From: Massilia phosphatilytica
GTDB lineage: Bacteria > Pseudomonadota > Gammaproteobacteria > Burkholderiales > Burkholderiaceae_D
Reading direction: 5' to 3'
Length of the DNA: 64,000 nucleotides
Assembly (NCBI RefSeq): GCF_002968015.1
Contig: NZ_PUIP01000008.1
Coordinates: 186,001-250,000, forward strand
The notes beneath the pieces are model-generated. The model worked only from the letters and a program-made list of their open reading frames with translations. It was not told the origin of the DNA and made no database searches. Within the stretch, counting starts at the first letter, position 1, and every line of letters begins with the position of its first letter. Positions 7,536 to 16,076 of this stretch are shown in pieces. A program made the position numbers and the translations under genes.

Positions 7536-8426
7536 ATCGGCCGCGCCTCGACACAGACGGTCGCTGTCGGCCGCGCATAACGCCGCCAGCCAGTCGCCGA
7601 CGACGCGAATGCGCCGTGTGCCTACCGCGTCGCGGTGACTCGCCAGCCAGAGTTCGCGCCGCACTTCGACCCTGGCGTCCAACCTCACCAATCCGGGCTC
7701 GCAGTCGAGAATGCAGGGCAGCAATGCCAGGCCCAGTCCCGCACGGCATGCCTGCACCATCGTGCTCAAGCTGCCGGTGCGCACGCGCCGGGCGGCCATC
7801 GGGACTTCGCGCGCAATCCAACGCATTTCAGGCAGATGTGACAAGGTCGCGTCATACACGACCCACGGCCGGGATCCCCAGTCGGCACGCACCAGTCCAG
7901 CGAACGCGGGGGCGCCGAACACCGCCCATCCCACCGTACCGATGCGACGTGCCGTAAGCACGGCTTCATCGCCGGATCGCGCCAGCCGCAGCGCGAGATC
8001 GGCCTCGTGCCGCCCAAATGATACGTTACCGTTGTTGCCCTGCAGTTCGACGTCAAGACCGGGATGGCGCGCCTGAAGTGCCGCCAGGTGCGCCAGCAGC
8101 CAGTGATCAAAAAGGAAGTCGATGGCACTGATGCGCACGGTGCCAGCCAGCGCGGTGTCGGCGCCGCTGGCCGCCAACAGCATGCCGTGCACGTTGCCGG
8201 CCAACGGGGCTGCACGCTCGACGAACGCAGTTCCGGCCTCGGTCAGGCGCAGGCCACCACGGTCGCGCGCGAACAGCTTCGCCTTCAACCGCCGTTCGGC
8301 AGCGCCGAGACGGCGGCTCACCGTGGAGGCGTCGATGCCCAGCTCGCGCGCCGCCGTGGCAATGCTGCCGCCGCGTGCCAGCGCGAGTATCAGCGGGATG
8401 TCGTTCCAGTCGAAGGCGGCGTCCAT
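7518..8426 (-). CDS. LysR family transcriptional regulator
   Basis: A 302-residue LysR-type regulator: N-terminal winged helix (ALARGGSIATAARELGIDASTVS, then RRLGAAERRLKAKLF) and a substrate-binding domain beginning near LAGTVRISAIDF. The start was set at MDAAFDWND, which gives the usual length before the helix-turn-helix; an upstream ATG would add 24 residues. It is divergent from the dienelactone hydrolase gene at 8544 with a 117-base shared gap, the classic arrangement of a LysR protein and its target. The inducer is unknown. Confidence 0.9.
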   Translation of the reverse strand: MDAAFDWNDIPLILALARGGSIATAARELGIDASTVSRRLGAAERRLKAKLFARDRGGLRLTEAGTAFVERAAPLAGNVHGMLLAASGADTALAGTVRISAIDFLFDHWLLAHLAALQARHPGLDVELQGNNGNVSFGRHEADLALRLARSGDEAVLTARRIGTVGWAVFGAPAFAGLVRADWGSRPWVVYDATLSHLPEMRWIAREVPMAARRVRTGSLSTMVQACRAGLGLALLPCILDCEPGLVRLDARVEVRRELWLASHRDAVGTRRIRVVGDWLAALCAADSDRLCRGAADSAESR

Positions 8427-8543
8427 CGGCACGGCCCTTTCCGCGCAGTGGCGCAAACATGCAATCCTCGCTTGCAGGATTGCGGGTTCACGGCGCACGT
8501 GGCGCCGCCTAAGATGTGCGCTCCATCAACCCAAGGAGCACAC

Positions 8544-9242
8544 ATGTCTGAAAATCTCGTGGTACGCGTTACGGACGGCAGTTTCTCCTGTCATGTCGAA
8601 CGGCCCGACACTCCCGGTGCGTATCCTGTCATCATCGTCCTGCAGGAGATCTTCGGCGTCAACGAAGGCATCCGCAGCATTGCGCGCAACTATGCCATGA
8701 AGGGCTATATCGCGGTGGCCCCGGACCTGTTCTGGCGCAGCGGACCGGGACTGTCGCTCTCCGAATCCACGGAAGGCGACTGGAACAAAGGCTTCGAACT
8801 GTACAGGGCATTCGACATGGACTGCGGCGTACGCGACATCGCCGCCACGATCGCGGCGGCACGCACGCTCGCCGGCGCCAACGGCAAGGTCGGCGTCACC
8901 GGTTACTGCATGGGCGGGCTGCTGACCTTCCTGAGCGCGGCCCGCACGGATGCCGACGCCTTCGTCGCGTACTACGGCGGCGGTACCGACCGTTACCTCG
9001 ACGAAGCGTATGAGATCCGGGCGCCTCTGCTCTACCACCTGGCAGGGGCCGACGCGTACATCGGCCTTTCTGCGCAGGACGCCATCCTCGCCGCGCTGGA
9101 ACCGCTGCCGAATGCATGGGTCCACATCTATCCCGGACGCGACCATGCGTTCGCGCGGCCGAATGGCAGCCATTACGACGAGAACGACGCCACGCTGGCC
9201 ATCCGCAGGACCGACGAATTCTTCCTGCGGCACCTGCGCTGA
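8544..9242 (+). CDS. dienelactone hydrolase family protein
   Basis: A 232-residue alpha/beta hydrolase of the dienelactone hydrolase family. The nucleophile elbow is GYCMGG, with the Cys typical of the family instead of Ser. The catalytic acid is probably in LAGADAYIG and the His is in PGRDHAFARP. LQEIFGVNEGIR near the N-terminus is also a family hallmark. AAGGAG lies eight bases before the ATG. True dienelactone hydrolases act in chlorocatechol breakdown, but many members have other substrates and no catechol genes are nearby. Likely controlled by the divergent LysR gene. Confidence 0.9.
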   Translation: MSENLVVRVTDGSFSCHVERPDTPGAYPVIIVLQEIFGVNEGIRSIARNYAMKGYIAVAPDLFWRSGPGLSLSESTEGDWNKGFELYRAFDMDCGVRDIAATIAAARTLAGANGKVGVTGYCMGGLLTFLSAARTDADAFVAYYGGGTDRYLDEAYEIRAPLLYHLAGADAYIGLSAQDAILAALEPLPNAWVHIYPGRDHAFARPNGSHYDENDATLAIRRTDEFFLRHLR

Positions 9243-9647
9243 AGACGGCTGAAACGGCGCCTCGACGGTGGCGCGGACATTCCCATCGGTTGATGCTCAG
9301 CGGGCCCTTGGTCGCGGAGCCGTCTCGTAAAACCTGACGAAATGCAGACTTTTGGGAATTGACCTTGCTCGGTACTAGATCGGGTCGCTGCTTCAATCGA
9401 ACCATCGTGGACCGGACAGGATACGACCGTATTCACCGTGGGGTGTCGGAGAACGAAAGTTTTCGGAAACCGGTTCAAAGAATCGTCGATCGAGACAAAA
9501 AACACTCGCTTCGCCCTTGCCTGACGCCGGGATACATTGCGCGCACGCGACGGGGACGGCACCGAGCTCCCACTCGCCAGCGACCATCATAGTGAATCGC
9601 CACGACTACCGTAGGCACTCCTGAGCCTATAATTGTAGGTTCTGATC
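9243..9647. other. intergenic stretch without recognisable gene
   Basis: About 400 bases of visibly lower GC than the flanks. Short open frames exist on both strands but none has a plausible ribosome site, codon bias or family motif. The segment separates the dienelactone hydrolase gene from the mutS fragment, and may be the left edge of the rearranged region. Confidence 0.5.
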
Positions 9648-9869
9648 CGTATGGCTTAGCAGTAAAATGATGGTCTCGCATTGGTCTGAGCACTGCCCAG
9701 CCGCTACTACTCCTGAACTATGACCGTTTCATACGAAATTGACGCCGCCACAGCGAATAACATTGCTGCTCAGCCGTCTGCAGAAAAACACACGCCGATC
9801 AATCCGCAAGGTGTGAAGCCTGGGAAAAGCCCCTTCTCGCCTATGATGCATGGGTGTGTTCTCGATTAA
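9648..9869 (+). pseudogene. truncated, diverged copy of the mutS promoter and 5' end
   Basis: GGCTTAGC followed by GTAAAATGATGG, a CTACTACTCC segment and an ATG at 9720 recur in the same order in front of the intact mutS (25443-25508). The open frame from 9720 keeps the MutS N-terminus: EKH, PQG, then [11 protein letters not shown], identical to the intact gene. The match stops after ATGATGCA at 9849, and the frame ends at a stop at 9867-9869 after six unrelated residues. Many differences from the intact copy are third-base changes (CAG/CAA, CCG/CCT, GGT/GGG, TCT/TCG). That pattern implies the fragment came from a mutS that had diverged while functional, rather than from a recent duplication. 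Confidence 0.85.
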
Positions 9870-10099
9870 GCAAACGGGAAAAATAGAAAAACCTACGCCA
9901 GATGCTACGCCAACGAATCGCGGCAATTCGTTGGTCGTGACAGCGTTCATTTGCTGCCATAAAGCACCTTTTCGCCCTCCATGGGCCCGCGCCCACCAAA
10001 TAAATAATTTATACTATTTACTTGCTTTAAGAAAATGCGCCACAAAGGGAGTTGAGACTCCTGCTTTTCCGGCGCAATTTGAACACTACAACGCTGCGG
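9870..10099. other. intergenic stretch, AT-rich, one hairpin
   Basis: No gene is visible between the mutS fragment and the end of the decayed dehydrogenase. A perfect 9-bp stem, CCAACGAAT (9910-9918) with ATTCGTTGG (9926-9934), has no T-run after it. An AT-rich tract lies at about 10000-10030. Confidence 0.5.
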
Positions 10100-10676
10100 C
10101 TAATACGGTGCAGACGAGACTCTATCGCGCGGTGCGCCACCGGCAAGAACATCGGCTACATTGTCGAGCGCACGATGGCCCATCGCCTCTCTCGCCTCGA
10201 CGGTCGCCGTGCCCATATGGGGGAGTCATGAACACATTCGGCAAATCTTTGAATCGAAGATCATATTCGGGCTCCGAACGAAAGACGTCGAGTCCCGCGG
10301 CTGCGATATGACCACTACTTAAGGCCGCGATCAGGTCATCTTCGTCAACGAGCGTGCCTCGAGAGGTATTCACCAGCACGGCGCCGCGAGGCAGCAGCGC
10401 CATCATGTCACTATCGAAATACGCGTTCGCTGAAGACCCGCCAGGAACATTCGCGATGACTTTGATGTGAGATGGCAGCATTGCGATTGCATTCGCGTCG
10501 AAACGAATTCGACTGGGTATGAGCACACTCATCAAGGTCGGTGTGAGGTCGAGCGCCTGGATGATCTCGTTAACGCTCAGTTGCCGTTCCTGAGACGTAA
10601 TCGCATCGAAGTCAGCTTCTGCACGTTGAACGATGGATGGCAGAAGTGGAGTAGCTCAAAACAGACGAGCAGTCAT
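10100..10676 (-). pseudogene. D-2-hydroxyacid dehydrogenase remnant
   Basis: Reading the minus strand from ATG 10676, the frame gives MTARLF, a stop codon, then LLPSIVQRAEADFDAIT, typical of the N-terminus of glyoxylate/hydroxypyruvate reductase-like enzymes. The middle is deleted: the sequence jumps from IKVIANVPGG to AYFDSDMMALLPRGAVLVNT, removing the NAD-binding glycine motif. GTLVDEDDLIAALSSGH and AAGLDVFRSEP follow. After VFMTP an extra C in a C5 run shifts the frame; the restored frame gives HMGTATVEAREAMGHRALDN, ending at a stop at 10100-10102. At least three inactivating lesions. It would have followed tauE-like 10656-11471, whose stop is the nonsense codon. Confidence 0.85.
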
Positions 10677-11471
10677 AAGGCCTTTCTTTTGGATACTTCC
10701 ATGTGGTGCGAGCAGCATGCCTCCAGCTGTCCCGAGCAGTACTAAACAGAACAATACTCGCAAGCGTGCCGCCGGCAGCGTATGGGCCAGCGCCACACCC
10801 CACGACACGCTCAGGACGCCACCGAGCGCCATCGGCAAGCCAATGGCCCAGCTGACGTGACCTCCCTGGGAGTAAGCGAACAGCGCAACCAGTGCGCTCG
10901 GTACGACGAGCGCAAGCGCCATGCCTTGGGCACGTGTCTGCTGCATGCCGAACAGACTCACGAGCGCCGGCACGACCACCAGCCCACCGCCGACGGTGAA
11001 GATGCCGGACATGCCGCCGCTCGCAATGCCGAGCAATGGAAAGGCTGCGCGCGGTATGCGTTGCGGCGGCGATGCGTGCACGTCGTCATGCGCAACCGAC
11101 GAACGCTTTGGCCATCCGAAATACAGTGCGAGCACGACCAGGAAGACTGCGAACGCAGTGTGCAATCCTCCAGAGCTGATACCTGCGGCCAGGCGTGCCG
11201 CAACATAGCTGCTGGCGGTCGCGAACACGACCATGGCTGCCGCCGAGCGCAAGTCGATACGATGCTTCTGGTGGTAGCGCAAGAAGCCGATCAGGACGTT
11301 CGGCACGATCATCACCAGCGCAGTGCCCTGTGCCAGGTGCTGGTCCATACCGTACAGATAGCCAAGTACGGGGATCGCAATCAGGCCACCGCCAATACCC
11401 AGAAGTCCACCGGCTGCGCCGAGGAGTGCACCCAATCCGAAGTTGAATGCGGCAAGAAGTAGATTGTGCAC
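10656..11471 (-). CDS. TauE/SafE family membrane permease
   Basis: A 271-residue integral membrane protein of the TauE/SafE (DUF81) family: eight or so hydrophobic helices in two homologous halves. Each half opens with the glycine signature: GAAGGLLGIGGGLIAIPVL near the N-terminus and GIASGGMSGIFTVGGGLVV in the middle. The start is GTG at 11471 with AAGG upstream. Members export or import small anions such as sulfite, sulfoacetate or other organic acids. The last ~13 residues are of uncertain origin because the stop is shared with the decayed dehydrogenase reading frame. It lies 84 bases after the CitS-like gene, so a role in carboxylate movement is possible but unproven. Confidence 0.83.
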   Translation of the reverse strand: MHNLLLAAFNFGLGALLGAAGGLLGIGGGLIAIPVLGYLYGMDQHLAQGTALVMIVPNVLIGFLRYHQKHRIDLRSAAAMVVFATASSYVAARLAAGISSGGLHTAFAVFLVVLALYFGWPKRSSVAHDDVHASPPQRIPRAAFPLLGIASGGMSGIFTVGGGLVVVPALVSLFGMQQTRAQGMALALVVPSALVALFAYSQGGHVSWAIGLPMALGGVLSVSWGVALAHTLPAARLRVLFCLVLLGTAGGMLLAPHGSIQKKGLMTARLF

Positions 11472-11555
11472 GGTAGACCTTGGTGAAACCCGGCAGTATA
11501 AGGCGTTTGCTGCAGGCAGGTGAACGCAGGCGCCGCAAGGGCGCCCGCATTCGCC

Positions 11556-12890
11556 TCAATGGAACAACTTCAGGAGCAAGGTGGCTGCCACGATCATCGC
11601 CGCCCCACCGATGCGTGTTGAAATCTGCGCGAAGGGCATCAGGCCCATGCGATTCGACGCCGTCAGGATCGCCACGTCGCCGGTACCGCCCAGGCCGCTG
11701 TGGCAGGCCGTCACGATACCCGACTCGACCGGATACATGTTCAGCCATTTGCCGACAAAGAAGCCGCAGGTGACCATGGCACCCACGCTTGCTGCGCAGA
11801 TCGCGATGTAGCCCGGCGTAAATGCATGGACCAAGTCCTTCCACGACACGAACAGGGCACCGAGACCGACGAGGATCGCGAACGTCAGGTTCTTCGAGAA
11901 GAACTGGTACATCTGGTAGGCGCCGAGCTCCATCCTGGCGGGCAGGACCTTGAAGACCTTGACCAGTGCGGCACTGACAATCATCAGGATCGGACCGGGG
12001 ATACCCGTTACCTTGGCGAGCAATGCGCCCAGAATGAAGAAGGCACAAGCGATAAGCAGGCCCGCCCCCATCAAACTCAGGTCCAGCGGCTGGCTCTCCT
12101 GGGTATCGTTCAGCAGTTCGGCGTCGTCGCCCGATTTGACCAGCATGCCATGACCGTTCAGCTCCGGTTTGCGGTCGCCGAGCCAGCGCAGGATGCCGCT
12201 GGCCACGATCGCAACCACGTTACCGACCAGGGCGGCCGGTACCATCATCGCGACCAGTTCCGCCTGCGACTTGCCGAGGATTTCCGCATACCCGATCGAC
12301 AGCGGCAGGATGCCTTCGCCGATGCCCCCGCCGAGGATCGGGATGACGATGAAGAAGAACGTGTGCATCGGATCGTAGCCGAACATCAGGCCGACCAGCA
12401 CGCCGGCTGTGACCGCCGCCGCGGTGCCGGCCAGCAGCGGTACGAACATGCGCATAAAGCCTTGCACCAGCACCCGATGGCGCATCCCCAGGATGCTGCC
12501 GGCGACCAGGCCCGCAATGTACAGGTATTGTACGTTGGCCGTCTTCATCGTGGTCGTGAGCGCCTTCTGCATACCCGGGTCAAGCAACCCGTAACCGATC
12601 AGGGCCGAAGGCACGAACAGGCACATGATCGCGGCGCCGCCGATCTGCTTCAGCACAGGAATGCGGTTACCGATATCGCCGAGCAAAAAGCCCATCAACA
12701 TGAGGACGGACAGGCCGCCGATCATGTCGTTGGGGAGTTTGCCGTTCAGCGCCGCGGCAATCGTGATGCCTGCGATGGTAACGTAGACTGGCAACGGTAG
12801 AGGGCCGATCTGGCGCCGCATGAGGGCCTGCCACATATTCGGACGTACAACGGGCGCGTGCGAGCCTGCTGCTTTGGTTGCTGCTTCCAT
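11556..12890 (-). CDS. 2-hydroxycarboxylate:Na+ symporter (CitS/MaeN family)
   Basis: A 444-residue polytopic membrane protein of the 2-hydroxycarboxylate transporter family (citrate, malate, citramalate). Both family re-entrant-loop glycine motifs are present: GGGIGEGILPLSIGY in the first half and GLGGTGDVAILTASNRM in the second. Length and hydrophobic pattern match CitS. Known members are Na+- or H+-coupled importers of 2-hydroxy acids. It lies 81 bases downstream of the leuD-like gene on the same strand, likely one leuC-leuD-transporter operon, so its substrate is probably that of the LeuCD-like enzyme. Which hydroxy acid it moves cannot be read from the sequence. Confidence 0.9.
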   Translation of the reverse strand: MEAATKAAGSHAPVVRPNMWQALMRRQIGPLPLPVYVTIAGITIAAALNGKLPNDMIGGLSVLMLMGFLLGDIGNRIPVLKQIGGAAIMCLFVPSALIGYGLLDPGMQKALTTTMKTANVQYLYIAGLVAGSILGMRHRVLVQGFMRMFVPLLAGTAAAVTAGVLVGLMFGYDPMHTFFFIVIPILGGGIGEGILPLSIGYAEILGKSQAELVAMMVPAALVGNVVAIVASGILRWLGDRKPELNGHGMLVKSGDDAELLNDTQESQPLDLSLMGAGLLIACAFFILGALLAKVTGIPGPILMIVSAALVKVFKVLPARMELGAYQMYQFFSKNLTFAILVGLGALFVSWKDLVHAFTPGYIAICAASVGAMVTCGFFVGKWLNMYPVESGIVTACHSGLGGTGDVAILTASNRMGLMPFAQISTRIGGAAMIVAATLLLKLFH

Positions 12891-12971
12891 ATTGTCTCCT
12901 TGTGGGACACATGGTCCCTTATGAATGGGTGTCCACCCGGGTAAGCGATGCGCCCGGGCGATGCCACCGTG

Positions 12972-13640
12972 TTACTGTTGCTTCGTCGACGACGCAAGGC
13001 GTGCCTTCGTCGTGTGAGCAACATCCTTCAACCAGGGCCGGGCGGCCCAGTGCCCTTGCTGGAAAGCGTGAATCCGTTCCTGCAACGCCAGGGTTGCGCC
13101 GATCATGTCCAGCCCTTCGAGGAACATGTGACGATGGCGTTCAGACAGGCTGAATGTCGTCTCAACGCTGTGGCTCTTTACGGTCATGCGTTCGACGTCG
13201 ATCGTGACCTGGCTGGTCGCCGGATCGGACACGTCGGCCATAATTCTCTGGACCACGTCCTCGGGCAGCATCACCAGCAGGAGGCGGTTGTTCATCGCAT
13301 TGCTGTAGAAGATTTCGCCATAGCTGGACGCGATCACGGCACGGATGCCGTACTGCTGCAGTCCCCAGACGGCATGTTCGCGGCTCGATCCGCATCCAAA
13401 GTTGCTGCCGCCGACCAGGATGGCGGTATCGCGGTATTCCGCACGGTTCAGGACGAAGTCCGGGCGCGGGCGATGCTCGCCGTCGAAGCGCATGTCGTAC
13501 AGCAGGCCCCGGTCGAGGCCCGATTTATCGATCCCGCGCAGGAACTGCTTGGGCATGATCTGGTCGGTGTCCAGGTTCGGCGTCGGCAGCGGCGCCGCAA
13601 TACCTTCGATACGGGTCACGTCAGGGTTCATGTCACGCAT
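12972..13640 (-). CDS. LeuD-like small subunit of an aconitase-family hydro-lyase
   Basis: A 222-residue small subunit of the 3-isopropylmalate dehydratase type. Seen: NLDTDQIMPKQFL near the N-terminus and the swivel-domain signature NFGCGSSREHAVWGLQQYG. Start placed at ATG 13640 (MRDMNP): it overlaps the leuC-like stop by eight bases and has GGAG six bases before it. Canonical LeuD usually has REHAPWAL with a Pro; here Val replaces it, and the following residues also differ. Pairs with the large subunit directly upstream. Either a leucine-pathway paralogue or, more likely from its neighbours, a catabolic dehydratase for another 2-hydroxy acid. Confidence 0.87.
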   Translation of the reverse strand: MRDMNPDVTRIEGIAAPLPTPNLDTDQIMPKQFLRGIDKSGLDRGLLYDMRFDGEHRPRPDFVLNRAEYRDTAILVGGSNFGCGSSREHAVWGLQQYGIRAVIASSYGEIFYSNAMNNRLLLVMLPEDVVQRIMADVSDPATSQVTIDVERMTVKSHSVETTFSLSERHRHMFLEGLDMIGATLALQERIHAFQQGHWAARPWLKDVAHTTKARLASSTKQQ

Positions 13641-15048
13641 GGGATGCTCCAAATTGTCGTACATCAGTGATGCGGCCGGTGACCGCGGCGGCGGCGGCCA
13701 TCGCTGGGCTCATCAGGTGGGTGATGCCGCCCCGCCCCTGGCGGCCTTCGAAGTTGCGGTTGGTCGTCGAGGCGCAGCGTTCGCCCGGCTGCAGGAAGTC
13801 GTCGTTCATCGCAAGGCACATCGAGCAGCCCGGCTGGCGCCATTCGAAGCCGCTTTCCAGCAATACCTGGGCAATACCCTCCTCTTCGGCCTGGCGCCGC
13901 ACCGCACCGGAACCCGGCACGACCATCGCCCGCACCCCCGGCGCAACCTTGCGGCCGCGGACGATGCCCGCGACGGCGCGCAGGTCTTCGATGCGGGCAT
14001 TGGTGCACGAGCCGATGAAGACGCGCTGCACGGGAATGCCTTCGATCGGCGTGCCGCCTTCCAGTCCGGTGTAGCGCAGGGCCTGTTCGGCCGCCGCACG
14101 GACAGTCGCATCGTCTGCATCGGCGGGGAGCGGAATCGTGGCGGTCACCGGCGCTGCCTGATCGGGGCTCGTGCCCCAGGTGACATACGGTGCAACGTCA
14201 CGTGCATCGAACACATGCTCGACGTCGAACTTCGCGTCGGCATCGCTGCGCAGCGTGGCCCACTCGGCGAGCGCGGCATCGCGGACCAGGCCGACGATAT
14301 CCGGCGCGTGCTCCAGCACATACTCGATCGCCTTGGCGTCGGGCGCGATCAGCGCGCCGCGCGCGCCGGCTTCCACGGCCATGTTACACAGCGTCATGCG
14401 CGCCTCGACCGACAGGGCTTCGATCGCACTGCCGCTGAACTCGACCGCGTAGCCGCGCGCGCCCTGGGCGCCGATACGGGCGATGATGTGCATGATGAGG
14501 TCCTTGGCGGTCGCGCCCTGTCCCAGTTCGCCATCGACGCGGATGCGCATATCCTTGGCCATGCGGTAGACGAGCGTCTGGGTGGCGAGCACGTGTTCGA
14601 CCTCCGACGTGCCGATGCCGAAACCCAGCGCGCCGAGCGCGCCGTACGTCGTTGTGTGGCTATCGCCGCACAGGACCACCATGCCGGGACGGATCATGCC
14701 GAGTTCGGGCGCGATTACGTGCTCGATGCCTTGCAGGGCATCGTTGGTGTCGAACAGCACGATGTCGTGCGTGCCGCAGTTCCTGGCCAGGTTCGTGGCC
14801 TGCAGCGCGGATGGCGGATCCTGGATGATCCGGAACGTCACGGGGTGGGTCGGAATAATGTGGTCGACGACCGCCATCTGCTGGCCGGAGACGGCGACAC
14901 CGCGCCCGGCTTCGTGCAGTCCCGCGAATGCCTGGGGACTGGTGTATTCGTTCATGATGTGCAGGTCGGCGTACAGGAGCACGTTCTGCGCGTCGAGCCG
15001 TGCAACGGTATGCGTCTCGACCAGTTTCTGGTACAGCGTTGTGGCCAT
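13633..15048 (-). CDS. LeuC-like large subunit of an aconitase-family hydro-lyase
   Basis: A 471-residue large subunit. The [4Fe-4S] ligands are present: GSCTNARIEDLR, then QPGCSMCLAMN with two Cys. GDSHTTTYGALGALGFGIGT is the family signature. GGAGGAACA precedes the ATG, a strong ribosome site. Where most LeuC proteins read HEVTSPQAF near residue 35, this one reads NEYTSPQAF, suggesting a changed substrate pocket. It is divergent from a LysR regulator and grouped with a 2-hydroxycarboxylate transporter rather than leuB. Candidate reactions for such paralogues include citramalate/citraconate or maleate/D-malate interconversion. The family is certain; the substrate is inferred to be non-leucine and remains open. 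Confidence 0.87.
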   Translation of the reverse strand: MATTLYQKLVETHTVARLDAQNVLLYADLHIMNEYTSPQAFAGLHEAGRGVAVSGQQMAVVDHIIPTHPVTFRIIQDPPSALQATNLARNCGTHDIVLFDTNDALQGIEHVIAPELGMIRPGMVVLCGDSHTTTYGALGALGFGIGTSEVEHVLATQTLVYRMAKDMRIRVDGELGQGATAKDLIMHIIARIGAQGARGYAVEFSGSAIEALSVEARMTLCNMAVEAGARGALIAPDAKAIEYVLEHAPDIVGLVRDAALAEWATLRSDADAKFDVEHVFDARDVAPYVTWGTSPDQAAPVTATIPLPADADDATVRAAAEQALRYTGLEGGTPIEGIPVQRVFIGSCTNARIEDLRAVAGIVRGRKVAPGVRAMVVPGSGAVRRQAEEEGIAQVLLESGFEWRQPGCSMCLAMNDDFLQPGERCASTTNRNFEGRQGRGGITHLMSPAMAAAAAVTGRITDVRQFGASHA

Positions 15049-15116
15049 TGTTCCTCCGAGGTGAGCGGCACGTGATGAGCCGCCGATGAGAGAAGTTTAG
15101 TCATTCCAGATTCCTA

Positions 15117-15150
15117 TATAATGCATAATTACTTTATCTATTCTTAAACT
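15117..15150. promoter_or_regulatory. AT-rich promoter/operator element of the leuC-like operon
   Basis: In the leuC/LysR gap, TATAATGCAT is followed by TTTATCTA and TTAAA. The same arrangement (TATAATGAAT, TTTATCTA, TTAAA) occurs at 21389-21423, 74-108 bases upstream of maeB; here it is 69-102 bases upstream of the leuC-like start. On the minus strand CATTATA could serve as a -10 region. The shared element suggests common control, probably by one of the two LysR proteins. Confidence 0.45.
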
Positions 15151-15161
15151 CCGGATTAACA

Positions 15162-16076
15162 ATGGATCGCCTGTCCGACCTTGAATTTTTTGTCCAGTTG
15201 GTGCATCAGGGCTCCCTTGCCTCACTGGCTCGCGAGTTGGGCGTGACGCCGCCGGCGATCACGGCGCGCCTGGCGCAACTGGAGAAGCGGCTCGGGGTAC
15301 GGCTGCTGAACCGCACAACGCGCCGGATCAGCGTTACGCACGAAGGGGAAATGTATCTGGCGACGGGCGGTCGACTTTTGGCCGAACTGCAGGAACTGGA
15401 GCAGGCAATTTCGAGCAGCAAGGCGGTTCCGAAAGGCCTGCTGCGCGTGAATGCGACATTCGGATTTGGCCGACGCCACATCGCCCCGGCGGTCGTCGAA
15501 TTCGCGCGCCGCTACCCCGAAGTCGAAGTGCAACTCGAACTGACCGACCGCTCGGTCAACCTGGCCGACCAGGCCTACGACATCGGGATCTGGTTTGGGA
15601 CGATCCCGGATTCACGCATGGTTGCGCGGCGCATCGTCCGCAACCGCCGGCTGCTGTGCGCCTCGCCCGATTACCTGGCAAGGCACGGTGTACCGGCAAC
15701 GCCGCGCGACCTGCAGACGCACCGCTGTATCGTCCTGCGCGAGAATGATGCCGCGTTCGGCACCTGGCATCTCACCCGGGGCAGCAAACAGGAAACTGTG
15801 AAAGTGCGCGGTACCATGAGCACGAACGACGGCGAGACCGGCGTGGTCTGGGCATTGGCCGGCTTCGGCATCCTGATGCGTTCGGAATGGGATATCCATG
15901 CGGATATCGCTGCAGGACGGCTTGTACCCATATTGAAGGAGTGGGCATTGCCGAGCGGGGATATCTTTGCGGTCTATCCTGAACGCGCCAACCTCTCGGC
16001 CAAGGTCAGCGCCTTCATCGACTTCCTGGTCGAATGGTTCAAGCGCGACGCCGCGTGGACGCATCCCCAGAGTTAG
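15162..16076 (+). CDS. LysR family transcriptional regulator (organic-acid island, 1)
   Basis: A 304-residue LysR-type protein: winged helix [22 protein letters not shown] with [20 protein letters not shown], then the substrate-binding domain. It is a clear paralogue of the LysR at 24344: both share [18 protein letters not shown], a TDR segment, and FLVE near the end. It is divergent from the leuC-leuD-transporter operon with a 113-base gap carrying an AT-rich repeat element. Likely an activator of that operon responding to a carboxylic acid. The 3' end overlaps the convergent MCP gene by 38 bases. Confidence 0.92.
   Translation: MDRLSDLEFFVQLVHQGSLASLARELGVTPPAITARLAQLEKRLGVRLLNRTTRRISVTHEGEMYLATGGRLLAELQELEQAISSSKAVPKGLLRVNATFGFGRRHIAPAVVEFARRYPEVEVQLELTDRSVNLADQAYDIGIWFGTIPDSRMVARRIVRNRRLLCASPDYLARHGVPATPRDLQTHRCIVLRENDAAFGTWHLTRGSKQETVKVRGTMSTNDGETGVVWALAGFGILMRSEWDIHADIAAGRLVPILKEWALPSGDIFAVYPERANLSAKVSAFIDFLVEWFKRDAAWTHPQS

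Noticed and set aside
9648..9869. Reading the short mutS-like frame as a functional small protein
   Set aside because: It is only the MutS N-terminal tail plus six unrelated residues and lacks every MutS domain; a relic is the simpler reading.
10656..10676. TauE-like gene fused to the dehydrogenase
   Set aside because: The shared frame is only the dehydrogenase start region read up to a nonsense codon; the TauE-like fold is complete before it.
12972..15048. Naming the pair leuC and leuD of leucine synthesis
   Set aside because: Family match is good, but context (LysR, CitS-type transporter, no leuB) and motif changes argue for another substrate.
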